This document shows positions 24,290 to 30,581 of a stretch of DNA of 31,713 nucleotides, in pieces. Every line of letters begins with the position of its first letter. Positions within the stretch are counted from its first letter, which is position 1. The translations under genes were made by a program, and so were the position numbers. The DNA comes from a virus, in the IMG/VR virus record IMGVR_UViG_3300022745_000118, positions 1 to 31,713 of that record; one strand, 5' to 3'. The notes beneath the pieces are model-generated. The model worked only from the letters and a program-made list of their open reading frames with translations. It was not told the origin of the DNA and did not search any database.

Positions 24290-25723
24290 TCAGTACCCCG
24301 TGAAGCCGGACCGTCCGGCATGCGTGCCGTAGTCGTCGTAGCCGCTGCCGATGTGCGACCAATCTTCCTCCTCCGGCATCTGCCCGACAAGGGCCGGCGC
24401 GAAATACTGCACCGTGCCGTACTCGAGCGCCTCCATGATGTGGCTCAGCATGTTCTTCTCGACCTTGTCGGAGTAGCGCTCGCCCGACACCTGGAGGCGG
24501 CGATAATGGTATCCGCCCATGAAGCCCTTGCGCAGCTGGGTGCAGCGCGGGTGCAGGATGAATTGCGGATGCCCCCCGATCATCGTGCGTAGCGGCTTGC
24601 CGATCGATTCATGCCGCATCTGCGGGTTCTGGATCGAACCCTCGACCATGATGCCCTTGCCCTGCATGATCTCGAAGCAGGTTCGCGCGTCGGTCTGCGC
24701 GCGCTGGGCGCCGGCGGGATCACCCCAGTCCTCGAACGTGGCCTGCCCGCGGAACGAGCGCGTGCAATGCTCGACGACGTCCTCGCTGAACTTGTCGATC
24801 GACATGCTCTCGCTGGTCATCTCGTCGAATGCGAGCCAGCGTCCGTCCGGCAGAAGCTGTGAGAAAGCGCACGCCGGGGTAAGGCCGAAATCCCAGGACC
24901 GTATGATAGTCACGCCGGGGACGGGGTCTATTTCCTTGCAGTGGGCGGTGTCGCTGTAGTCCGGGAACACAGGCTTGCCGTCGATGACAAAGCCGTATTC
25001 CCCCTTGATGTAGACCTTGATCCACTCCGCCGACTTGCCGACCGCGAGGTTCGAGTAGTACCGCCGGCCGCCCGGCAGGTTGGGCAGGTTCTCGGCATCC
25101 TCGGCCAGACCCGACGGCTGCTTGAAGATGCGCGCGTTGTCCGGCTTGATCTCCTCGAAGAAGCGATACCATCGGCTGTCGTTGTCGGGCGGGTTGGTAT
25201 CCATCCAGATACCGAACCAGGTCGCGCCGCCATCACGGATCGCCGGGTAGCGGCCAACGCGGCCCTGCAGCGCCTCGATGATCGACCACGGGATTTCTCG
25301 CGCCTCGTTGACCCATGCTCCGGTCAGTTCGAGGCTGAGCAGTTTCTTGATGTCGTCGGGCCGGTCAAGGGCCAGGAAGATGAGTTCGATGACGGCGCCG
25401 GGGAAGGCGGTGATCGTGTAGGTGCGCTCGTGCTTGACGTACCGGCCGAAATAGAGCTCGGGCAGCCACTGCATGATCGTCTTGATCGTCGTGTCGCGCA
25501 GTTCCGCGTAGGTGTTGCGGATGACGGCGAAGCGCGTCCGGCGCATACCGTCGGGGCCTTTCGCCTGGGCGAGTCCACGATTGACCAGCTCGACCACGCA
25601 TGCGGATGATTTGCCGGAGCCGAACGGCCCCATGAGCCCGCGGATGAACGAATTGTCCTGCGCGAATGCCTGGCAGGTCGGAACGTCGACGTAGCTATAC
25701 CGAATGTCGAGGCCGGCGCTCAT
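24290..25723 (-). CDS. terL: Terminase large subunit
   Basis: A 477-residue DNA-packaging motor. The ATPase part shows Walker A GPFGSGKSS (32-40) and the Walker B/catalytic Glu region LELTGAWVNEARE (131-143, Glu140). The nuclease part shows SWDFGLTPACAF (276-287, Asp278) and DWGDPAG (332-338). GYHYRRLQVSGERYSDKVEK near the end is typical of the P22-like group. It pumps DNA through the portal and cuts the concatemer. ATG at 25723 overlaps the previous stop (ATGA); a longer frame to 25768 is not supported. The small subunit is 4 kb away. Confidence 0.92.
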   Translation of the reverse strand: MSAGLDIRYSYVDVPTCQAFAQDNSFIRGLMGPFGSGKSSACVVELVNRGLAQAKGPDGMRRTRFAVIRNTYAELRDTTIKTIMQWLPELYFGRYVKHERTYTITAFPGAVIELIFLALDRPDDIKKLLSLELTGAWVNEAREIPWSIIEALQGRVGRYPAIRDGGATWFGIWMDTNPPDNDSRWYRFFEEIKPDNARIFKQPSGLAEDAENLPNLPGGRRYYSNLAVGKSAEWIKVYIKGEYGFVIDGKPVFPDYSDTAHCKEIDPVPGVTIIRSWDFGLTPACAFSQLLPDGRWLAFDEMTSESMSIDKFSEDVVEHCTRSFRGQATFEDWGDPAGAQRAQTDARTCFEIMQGKGIMVEGSIQNPQMRHESIGKPLRTMIGGHPQFILHPRCTQLRKGFMGGYHYRRLQVSGERYSDKVEKNMLSHIMEALEYGTVQYFAPALVGQMPEEEDWSHIGSGYDDYGTHAGRSGFTGY

Positions 25724-25902
25724 TGTACAGTGGGCTGTTCCATGTTGCGCAGGTCGAGGGCGAACCACGTATTGCCGCCGCCAGCCACCGCAGAGACAGC
25801 GTCCTCGGGGTCGCAGTAATCGCCGACGTCGTCAAACCACTCGGTGATCGGCCAGGCCCGGCCCTTGTCATCGACGAAAAAGGTGGGTGGCCGGTTGAGC
25901 AT
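25720..25902 (-). CDS. Small acidic protein, unknown
   Basis: A 60-residue protein with Trp/Asp/Tyr-rich stretches (AWPITEWFDDVGDYCDPEDA). It ends in an ATGA overlap with the large terminase, which suggests coupled translation. The ribosome site is weak. Nothing recognisable. Confidence 0.55.
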   Translation of the reverse strand: MLNRPPTFFVDDKGRAWPITEWFDDVGDYCDPEDAVSAVAGGGNTWFALDLRNMEQPTVQ

Positions 25903-25914
25903 CGTCGCGGTCGG

Positions 25915-26310
25915 TCAGGTGTAGTCTCGCAGCAGGGCCGCGATGACCGCCGCGCGCAGACCGTCGACGGGGTCGGTAGGGCTGGCGATGTCACCGGCGC
26001 GGGCATGCGCGACCACGTCGATGAGCGCGATCCGGTCCGAGAGTTCGGTGAACCCCCAGATATTGATCGAACTGTCCCCTTGGGTGAGCGCGTGGACGCG
26101 CATCGACTCGTGGGCGACCTGGGTGATGTCCTCGTCGCTCATGGGTGCGACGAGCGGCCGGATCGGCTCGGCCGCTGCGACGAGGGCATCGACATCGGGC
26201 GAGGACGAGGGCGTAGGCGCTGGCGGAGGCGTGGGCGTTGGCGGGGGCGTTGTTAAATCGTCCGGCAGCGTGGTATCGACGGGCGTATCGACGGGGTCAG
26301 TGTCCGGCAT
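25915..26310 (-). CDS. Pro/Thr-rich linker protein with helical C-terminal domain
   Basis: A 131-residue protein. The N-terminal 40 residues are Asp/Thr/Pro-rich, with a PTPTPPPAPTPSSSP run. The C-terminal 90 residues form a mixed domain (DVDALVAAAEPIRPLVAPMS, SESMRVHALTQGDSS-like stretch, ALIDVVAHARAG) of unknown type. AAGGA lies 9 nt before the ATG at 26310. The DNA for the Pro run belongs to a repeat family found in two other genes here. Confidence 0.65.
   Translation of the reverse strand: MPDTDPVDTPVDTTLPDDLTTPPPTPTPPPAPTPSSSPDVDALVAAAEPIRPLVAPMSDEDITQVAHESMRVHALTQGDSSINIWGFTELSDRIALIDVVAHARAGDIASPTDPVDGLRAAVIAALLRDYT
26210..26237. repeat. GGCGTA-type low-complexity repeat, copy B
   Basis: A 28-nt stretch beginning GGCGTAGGCGCTGGCGGAGG, identical to 27967-27994. 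On the minus strand it is read in the Pro/Thr frame of the gene at 25915-26310. Related but not identical GGCGnn sequence lies in the portal 3' end (about 21375-21445). Confidence 0.85.
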
Positions 26311-26749
26311 GCTGAGCATCCTTGTGGTAGTTCAGAATTCGATCGACAGCCCGGCGCTCGATCCGCCGGGCCTGGTCAACGCTGATCCGTAACATCGATC
26401 CGACCTCGCGAAAAGAGCACCCGCGCGCGCGAGCGGAGATAACGTCCATCTCGAGCATCGAGCAGCCAGCCGGGAACGAATGCATGATTAGCGCACGTCG
26501 AGACAGCCCGGCGCGGTCGAGGCGTGCCAACTGGCTCGATGTGCCGGCGTTGGGCGGGCGCGAACCCGGCGCGAACCTGCCGGGATGGGGCAACGTCGCA
26601 TTGAACGGATCGGATCGACCCGCGAGCGCATCGGTCAGGTTGACCGGCTCCTCGTCGGGCTTCCTGGGCTTGCGATCGACACGCATGACGTAGACCATGC
26701 CGGCGATGCCGACGACAGCCGCGGCAATGTCCATCATCAACGGGTCCAT
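26297..26749 (-). CDS. Membrane-anchored protein with C-terminal sigma-like HTH
   Basis: A 150-residue protein. Residues about 6-22 form a hydrophobic segment (MDIAAAVVGIAGMVYVM) followed by VDRKPRKP, positive-inside. The linker to residue 85 is Pro/Asp-rich. Residues about 99-140 (MDVISARARGCSFREVGSML, RISVDQARRIERRAVDRIL) fit a sigma-70 region 4-like helix-turn-helix. GGGAGG lies 5 nt before the ATG at 26749, and the upstream stop is 1 nt away. It may be a transcription regulator tied to the membrane, or a packaging-associated DNA-binding protein. The layout is unusual; function unknown. Confidence 0.65.
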   Translation of the reverse strand: MDPLMMDIAAAVVGIAGMVYVMRVDRKPRKPDEEPVNLTDALAGRSDPFNATLPHPGRFAPGSRPPNAGTSSQLARLDRAGLSRRALIMHSFPAGCSMLEMDVISARARGCSFREVGSMLRISVDQARRIERRAVDRILNYHKDAQHAGH

Positions 26750-26750
26750 T

Positions 26751-27122
26751 CTATCCTCCCCTGCTGGCTTGTGGGTGTTCCGATCCGTATTGCTTGAGCG
26801 CGAGGGTTCGCATTGCGTGTGGTGCCACATCGAGCAACGCCAGGATCAACGCGCGCTCATCCTGGATCCGGTCGAGAAGGTCGCGGTAGATGGTCGCGCA
26901 GACCACGTTCGGCAGACTGGCGATCGCGCGCCTCGACGCGGGCGGCAATTGATCGAACGCGGCCATGTCGTCAGCTGGCCAAACCCGGCCCGCCTCCATG
27001 AACACCGGCAGAACGTCCTTGAACGGCACGGATCGGCGCATGCGCTCGGCCTGCACGTAGTGATCGGCGCTCCTGCCTCTCAGCGCGGCAATGCGGGCGA
27101 TGTCGGCCGCAAGGTCAGCCAT
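26751..27122 (-). CDS. Small helical protein, unknown
   Basis: A 123-residue, Ala/Arg-rich, helical protein (DIARIAALRGRSADHYVQAE, FKDVLPVFMEAGRVWPADDM, AIASLPNVVCATIYRDLLDR). No membrane segment. It overlaps the upstream gene by 8 nt and ends 1 nt before the HTH gene. Unknown family. Confidence 0.65.
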   Translation of the reverse strand: MADLAADIARIAALRGRSADHYVQAERMRRSVPFKDVLPVFMEAGRVWPADDMAAFDQLPPASRRAIASLPNVVCATIYRDLLDRIQDERALILALLDVAPHAMRTLALKQYGSEHPQASRGG

Positions 27123-27357
27123 CGTGCGCCTCGACCTCGAGCGGGTCGTAGACGGGGCCTGGCGCCGGCGCGCGGTCGATCCGCTGCACCATGTCGGTCA
27201 TGTCTGCGAGGGCGACGCGCATTGCCTTGCGCAGCCGCGCATCGATTGCGAGCCGCTGGGGCCACATGCGGGTAAAACCCCGCGCATCGTCGGCCCGCTC
27301 GACCGTGAGCGCGTAACAAGCGTTCATGCGATGAAGATACCAGCGGATCGGGACCAT
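27115..27357 (-). CDS. Small unknown protein
   Basis: An 80-residue protein with an Arg/Asp/Met-rich helical middle (RLAIDARLRKAMRVALADM). Start is either ATG at 27357, with GGGAGG about 11 nt upstream, or ATG at 27327 (MNACYALTVERADD). Unknown family. Confidence 0.55.
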   Translation of the reverse strand: MVPIRWYLHRMNACYALTVERADDARGFTRMWPQRLAIDARLRKAMRVALADMTDMVQRIDRAPAPGPVYDPLEVEAHDG

Positions 27358-27374
27358 CGCTCTACGAGCCTCCC

Positions 27375-27797
27375 TCAGAACACGAAGCGGAGATTAGCAG
27401 CAACCACGCCGCCCTGCACCACCGCGCTGATCTGCGCGATCTTGAGCGCCCGGCTCGGCACCCGGTCGAATGTGCGCTTCCACACAAAATACTGCACCAG
27501 CCCGAGCGCTACCTTCGTTCCGATTAGCCGGCCGGTCGAGGGGTGTTTGCCGAACAGGGGGTTCGCCTCCTGGCAGACGTGGCGGTGCAGACAGTCGAGC
27601 GTCTCTGCCGCGTCGATCAGGTTGAGCGCCTGATAGGCGATCTCCCACTTGACCGCGCGGTCCTCGATATGTGCCCGCTGGACCCAGTAGGCGTGATCCG
27701 GGCCGGGAATGAACGGTTCTGGTTCGGCGTGGGCGGGGCTGGCCGTGGTGAGGAATAGCAAGGCCGCGAAAGGGCGGGAGATGTTCGTGATGCGCAT
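27375..27797 (-). CDS. Secreted or periplasmic protein of unknown function
   Basis: A 140-residue protein with a Sec signal peptide (residues 1-24, MRITNISRPFAALLFLTTAS, cut at AHA|EP). The mature part has HAYWVQRAHIEDRAVKWEIA, then LNLIDAAETLDCLHRHVCQE with two Cys, then NPLFGKHPSTGRLIG and a hydrophobic segment near 95-107 (KVALGLVQYFVW) that could be a membrane helix. Similar proteins occur in other phages and bacteria without assigned function. It starts 1 nt after the small membrane protein, so they are likely co-made. Confidence 0.7.
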   Translation of the reverse strand: MRITNISRPFAALLFLTTASPAHAEPEPFIPGPDHAYWVQRAHIEDRAVKWEIAYQALNLIDAAETLDCLHRHVCQEANPLFGKHPSTGRLIGTKVALGLVQYFVWKRTFDRVPSRALKIAQISAVVQGGVVAANLRFVF

Positions 27798-27798
27798 G

Positions 27799-27933
27799 TC
27801 AACGTCCCTCCATGCTGGCGAGGATGATCAACTCGCCGAAGGTGCCGACAGCGAACAGAACGGCCAGGCCAAGCACGACAAGGGAGGCGATGATGCTGGC
27901 GCAGGCGTGGAAGGTGCAGAGGATGGAACGCAT
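27799..27933 (-). CDS. Small membrane protein, unknown
   Basis: A 44-residue protein with one long hydrophobic helix (CASIIASLVVLGLAVLFAVG, about residues 11-30). CAGGAG lies 8 nt before the ATG at 27933. It could be a holin-like or accessory membrane peptide; nothing proves that. A longer in-frame reading to a GTG at 28089 gives Ala/Tyr repeats from the GGCGTA repeat and is probably not translated. Confidence 0.6.
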   Translation of the reverse strand: MRSILCTFHACASIIASLVVLGLAVLFAVGTFGELIILASMEGR

Positions 27934-28100
27934 CGGTCTGACTCCTGTATGCCTTGTGATGACGTAGGCGTAGGCGCTGGCGGAGGCGTGGGCGCTGGCG
28001 GCGACGTAGGCGGAGGCGGTGACGAGGGCGTAGGAGAAGGCGAGGACGAGGGCGTAGGCGTAGGCGTAGGCGCTGGCGAGGTTGAGCACAGGCCAATCAT
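27828..28100 (-). CDS. Possible Pro/Thr/Ser-rich protein in the repeat region
   Basis: A 90-residue reading frame whose ATG overlaps the stop of the XRE gene (ATGA). Residues 7-50 are a Pro/Thr/Ser run (SPAPTPTPTPSSSPSPTPSS). The frame is the same Pro frame used by the repeat in the gene at 25915. The 3' third overlaps the small membrane protein out of frame, which lowers confidence. It may be a real linker-like protein or only repeat DNA. Confidence 0.35.
   Translation of the reverse strand: MIGLCSTSPAPTPTPTPSSSPSPTPSSPPPPTSPPAPTPPPAPTPTSSQGIQESDRCVPSSAPSTPAPASSPPLSCLAWPFCSLSAPSAS
27967..28079. repeat. GGCGTA-type low-complexity repeat, copy C
   Basis: About 110 nt of GGCGTA, GGCGCT and GGCGAG units. 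27967-27994 is identical to 26210-26237, and about 22 nt around 28039-28060 also recur near 26198-26219. Perfect shared stretches between sites 1.8 kb apart suggest duplication or recombination rather than chance codon bias. Confidence 0.85.
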
Positions 28101-28291
28101 CGATCCCGCGCGGGCGCGCAGTTGAGAAGGTGCTCCATGGCGATGATCACCGGGCCGGGAACGGGCCGCTTTCCGCGCTCCCACGCGCTCACAGTCTGCC
28201 ATCCGTGAGCGCCCATCAGAAGCGCCTCGGCAAGCCCGTGTTGGGTCAGGCCGAGGCGCATTCTGGCACTACGAATGTCAAAAGTCGTCAT
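28097..28291 (-). CDS. XRE-family (Cro/CI-type) regulator
   Basis: A 64-residue single-domain HTH protein. Residues 5-55 fit the XRE pattern: FDIRSARMRLGLTQHGLAEA (4-23), then WQTVSAWERGKRPVPG at the recognition helix and turn, and a closing helix (PVIIAMEHLL). Small Cro-like proteins act as repressors on inverted-repeat operators. The candidate operator at 29625-29641 is 1.3 kb upstream. Its stop overlaps the next possible start. Confidence 0.85.
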   Translation of the reverse strand: MTTFDIRSARMRLGLTQHGLAEALLMGAHGWQTVSAWERGKRPVPGPVIIAMEHLLNCAPARDR

Positions 28292-28297
28292 GTGTTG

Positions 28298-28504
28298 TCA
28301 GGCCGCTTCAAAGCGCTTGGCGAGGCGTTGACCGGCCTTGTCGACGACCTGAAAGCGATAGCCCAAGCGTTGGAGGATCGCGAGATGACGTGTCGTGAAG
28401 GTCTTGGTGTTGAACAGTTCGCACAGCATGCGGGCGGTCTCGCAGGCGGGATAGATTGCCTCGGAACCGTAGTTGCTGCGCAGTTCGAGTTGGATGGTGG
28501 TCAT
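28298..28504 (-). CDS. Small phage/plasmid-type protein, unknown
   Basis: A 68-residue protein with YPACETARMLCELFNTKTFT (18-37) and RHLAILQRLGYRFQVVD. The YPA-x-ETA start and LGY motif recur in short proteins of phages and plasmids; function unknown. It overlaps the upstream gene by 4 nt (ATGA). Confidence 0.65.
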   Translation of the reverse strand: MTTIQLELRSNYGSEAIYPACETARMLCELFNTKTFTTRHLAILQRLGYRFQVVDKAGQRLAKRFEAA

Positions 28505-28836
28505 GCGTCGTTCTCCGCTGATTGAGCCACGATGTCCGCATACTGTTCGTCGGTGATCGCTTCGCTGTGGCCCGGGAAGCGCTGGCTGGCGACGATGGTG
28601 CTAAAAATCTCGTGTTCGGCTTCCGTGCGGTCCGTCTTGTGCGAGAGAAACCGAGTGGCTTGCCAACCCCGGTTGGCGACCTGCTGGCGGCTCCAGAGCG
28701 CGAAGCCGAGGCCCTTGTGTTCGCGCACTTCGTACGAGCGTCCGTCCGAGGTCAGGATTTCATGGGCGGCTTCGCGCAGCGACAAGCCGGTGGCGATCAT
28801 TTCGCCTTCGCCCGAGATGATAGTGTAGGTCGTCAT
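28501..28836 (-). CDS. Accessory protein of alphaproteobacterial mobile-element type, unknown
   Basis: A 111-residue protein containing GLSLREAAHEILTSDGRSYE (17-36), FALWSRQQVANRGWQATRFL, EAEHEIFSTIVASQ and AITDEQYADIVAQS. This set of stretches is familiar from short proteins on plasmids and phages of Caulobacterales, Rhizobiales and sphingomonads, with no known role. It has the duplicated 32-nt leader immediately upstream, with AGGAG inside it. Confidence 0.7.
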   Translation of the reverse strand: MTTYTIISGEGEMIATGLSLREAAHEILTSDGRSYEVREHKGLGFALWSRQQVANRGWQATRFLSHKTDRTEAEHEIFSTIVASQRFPGHSEAITDEQYADIVAQSAENDA

Positions 28837-28837
28837 C

Positions 28838-28869
28838 GTACATTCTCCTGTCGGCGGGGTTGATCCCCA
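28838..28869. repeat. Duplicated 32-nt leader, copy 1
   Basis: Identical over 32 nt to 29585-29616. In transcript orientation it begins TGGGGATCAACCCC (a GGGG/CCCC hairpin) and continues through CAGGAGAATGTAC, the ribosome site; one base later comes the ATG at 28836. No promoter like that of copy 2 is visible upstream. Confidence 0.95.
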
Positions 28870-28882
28870 TGGTGTGAGGCGA

Positions 28883-28905
28883 GGGGGCGGCGTGGTTCCG
28901 CCCCC
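28883..28905. other. Strong GC hairpin between genes
   Basis: GGGGGCGG, a seven-base loop, CCGCCCCC, just after the gene ending at 28915 and before leader copy 1. There is no T-run in either direction, so it is more likely an mRNA stabiliser or attenuator-like structure than a terminator. Confidence 0.5.
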
Positions 28906-28914
28906 CTTCCGGTT

Positions 28915-29583
28915 TCAGCCCATCGCGTCGAAAAAGACGCGCTTGGCCTCCTCGACCGGCATGTCGGCGAGAAAGGCGAACCCGCTGTAGCGTTGGCGGG
29001 CCGACTCCAGCGCGCGCTCGCGGGTCAATCCGCTTGAGCGCGGAATCTTGAGGTAGAACATCTGGCCGGGGCGGGTCCTGTCGACGTAGAGAACCTTGCT
29101 TTTCATCTCGCGGTTGAAGGCGCGCTCGCGCTCGGTTTCGTCGATGATGTCGGAGCAGGCCGTTTCGAGGTCGGCAAGCAGGGTCATACCTTCGATGTGG
29201 GTGGCGGGGTAGGTGGCGGCGATCACCAAGTCGAGCGCGCGAAGGTTGTAGTCGCGGCAACTCGGGATCAGGTGGATGATGTCGGCCCCGCCTTGGCCGT
29301 GGTTCTCGACGGTGCCGATGATGACGCCATCGACCACGAGGATGGCGCTGTAGCAATGGGTCTCATCGCTGAGCGACTGCATCACCTTGAGGTTGCGCAG
29401 GGCGATGACCGGCTTCTCGACGTTCTGGTCGATCAACTGGCCGATGGTGATGATGTCGCCGACTTCCCTTGCGAAGTAGGGCGGCAGGTTCATGTTGGCG
29501 AGTTCGGCAGCCGGGGTTTCGGGGAGGTCGTTGCGCTCGCAAATCTGCTTGATCCGCAACGCGAGGTCGTTGTGCGTGGCCAT
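28915..29583 (-). CDS. Unknown protein under the hairpin leader
   Basis: A 222-residue protein starting with MATHNDLALRIKQICERNDL. Mid-protein there is a beta-rich core (CYSAILVVDGVIIGTVENHG, then IHLIPSCRDYNLRALDLVIA) and a helical C-terminal end (RALESARQRYSGFAFLADMP). There is no signal peptide, Walker or metal motif I can name. AGGAG lies 8 nt before the ATG at 29583, inside the duplicated leader, and a good promoter lies directly before it. Unknown function; expression control seems special. Confidence 0.7.
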   Translation of the reverse strand: MATHNDLALRIKQICERNDLPETPAAELANMNLPPYFAREVGDIITIGQLIDQNVEKPVIALRNLKVMQSLSDETHCYSAILVVDGVIIGTVENHGQGGADIIHLIPSCRDYNLRALDLVIAATYPATHIEGMTLLADLETACSDIIDETERERAFNREMKSKVLYVDRTRPGQMFYLKIPRSSGLTRERALESARQRYSGFAFLADMPVEEAKRVFFDAMG

Positions 29584-29584
29584 G

Positions 29585-29616
29585 GTACATTCTCCTGTCG
29601 GCGGGGTTGATCCCCA
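29585..29616. repeat. Duplicated 32-nt leader, copy 2
   Basis: Second copy of the 32-nt element at 28838-28869. Its 5' end on the minus strand coincides with the predicted transcription start of the promoter at 29623-29651, so the mRNA would begin with the GGGGATCAACCCC hairpin. Confidence 0.95.
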
Positions 29617-29622
29617 AGGCGA

Positions 29623-29651
29623 TGTATAGCGCAATGCTATATAGCGATCAA
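29623..29651 (-). promoter_or_regulatory. Promoter with inverted-repeat operator candidate
   Basis: Minus strand: TTGATC, 17 nt, TATACA. Each box matches 4 of 6 positions, with optimal spacing. A perfect inverted repeat TATAGC-GCAAT-GCTATA (29625-29641) covers the spacer and -10, well placed for a repressor such as the nearby XRE protein. The -35 overlaps the end of the small terminase gene. Confidence 0.6.
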
Positions 29652-30142
29652 GGGCGTTTGGCCCATTCGATGTGGAAGGTGACGTGGGCGGTGTTGGCGG
29701 GCTGCTCTTTCATCAGGCCGGCGATCTTGGCCAGGGCCTCGAGGGCGGATTGCTTGTTGCCGAGCTTGATCCTGGTGCGGGTGGTGACGCTGCCGATCCT
29801 GTCGCGGACGAGTTCGGTGATCGCGGCGGATTCCTCGCTGGTGACGTGCTCGAGGTCGCCGCTGTCGAGGATGGCGGCGTAGTCCTTCATGCGCGCGAAG
29901 GCGGAGAGGGCGAGTTCGCGCATTATGCGGTCGTTGGTGATCTCGTACTTGTCGAACGAGGCGGCGCGCAGTTCCTTGATGCGCGCCTTGACCGCGGGGG
30001 TCTTGGCGAGGCGTGAGGCGTTCATCCTCGCGTCTGCCCGCTTGCTCTTGTAACCGGCGTGCTCGTACGCCTCGCGCTGGTTCATTCCGTTGACGACGGC
30101 CTGCGCGAAGCGCTCCTGCTGGGTGGACTTGAGCTCGGGCAT
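29648..30142 (-). CDS. terS: Terminase small subunit
   Basis: A 164-residue protein of the Terminase_2 type. ELKSTQQERFAQAVVNGMNQ (3-22), REAYEHAGYKSKRADARMNA and SRLAKTPAVKARIKELR form the N-terminal HTH-like DNA-binding region. A central helical oligomerisation part follows (ITNDRIMRELALSAFARMKD) and KLGNKQSALEALAKIAGLM near the end. It recognises the packaging site and feeds DNA to the large subunit. ATG at 30142 overlaps the upstream stop (TGATG); an upstream extension to 30478 rereads the neighbour. It is separated from the large subunit by about 4 kb. Confidence 0.88.
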   Translation of the reverse strand: MPELKSTQQERFAQAVVNGMNQREAYEHAGYKSKRADARMNASRLAKTPAVKARIKELRAASFDKYEITNDRIMRELALSAFARMKDYAAILDSGDLEHVTSEESAAITELVRDRIGSVTTRTRIKLGNKQSALEALAKIAGLMKEQPANTAHVTFHIEWAKRP

Positions 30143-30522
30143 CAGACGAACAGCCCGATGAGGCGGGCGATCCACCAGCCGATCGTGCGGCGGGGCTCCC
30201 ACAACGCTTTCTCGGGTCCGCACAACTTCACGTCGGTATGGTGCTTGTCGAAGTCCCAGGAAGGCTTGTCCTTGCGGTCGAACCCCTGGATCAGCGGCTG
30301 GCGGCAACGCACGCCGTGGGAGTGCCGGCATGTGGCGCAGGGCCAGACCCTTTCGGGGCGCTCGGCGTCGGCCTCCATCTGGGCGAGGCGCGCGGCGAGC
30401 TGGGCCTGTATCTCCGCTTCCGTCCGCTGGCGGCGCGGGGCGTCGCTGCGAGCCCGGTATGGTTCGCCGACGGCACACTGGTGGCGGCTGTCGTACACCA
30501 GATAGGCCGGCTTCATCGACAT
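30142..30522 (-). CDS. Zinc-motif phage protein, unknown
   Basis: A 126-residue protein. Residues 61-73 contain CATCRHSHGVRC, a CxxC-x7-C set with His that could bind zinc, and LCGPEKALWEPRR follows near residue 100 with another Cys. The C-terminus is hydrophobic (TIGWWIARLIGLFV) and may touch membrane. This short Cys pattern with a later CGPE-type motif recurs in phage proteins of unknown role. It is led by the promoter at 30553-30581. Confidence 0.65.
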   Translation of the reverse strand: MSMKPAYLVYDSRHQCAVGEPYRARSDAPRRQRTEAEIQAQLAARLAQMEADAERPERVWPCATCRHSHGVRCRQPLIQGFDRKDKPSWDFDKHHTDVKLCGPEKALWEPRRTIGWWIARLIGLFV

Positions 30523-30552
30523 TGGCGGGGTGGCTCCTGTTGACTGCCTGGC

Positions 30553-30581
30553 ATTATGTCATCACAGCGCCGCGCGCTCAA
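30553..30581 (-). promoter_or_regulatory. Promoter for the zinc-motif/terS pair
   Basis: Minus strand: TTGAGC (4 of 6), 17 nt, CATAAT (5 of 6). The predicted start is near 30546, 24 nt before the ATG at 30522, with AGGAG between. The -35 lies inside the 3' end of the YkgJ-like gene. Confidence 0.6.

Noticed and set aside
27967-28079. Regular GGCGTA units considered as a CRISPR or iteron array
   Set aside because: Units are 6 nt with no spacers, lie in a Pro-rich coding frame and match other gene-internal copies.
27799-28089. Longer version of the small membrane protein with an Ala/Tyr repeat N-terminus
   Set aside because: The N-terminal half is a repeat read in an odd frame, the GTG start lacks a ribosome site, and the internal ATG at 27933 has a strong one.
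28883-28905. Very stable hairpin considered as an intrinsic terminator
   Set aside because: No T-run on either side.
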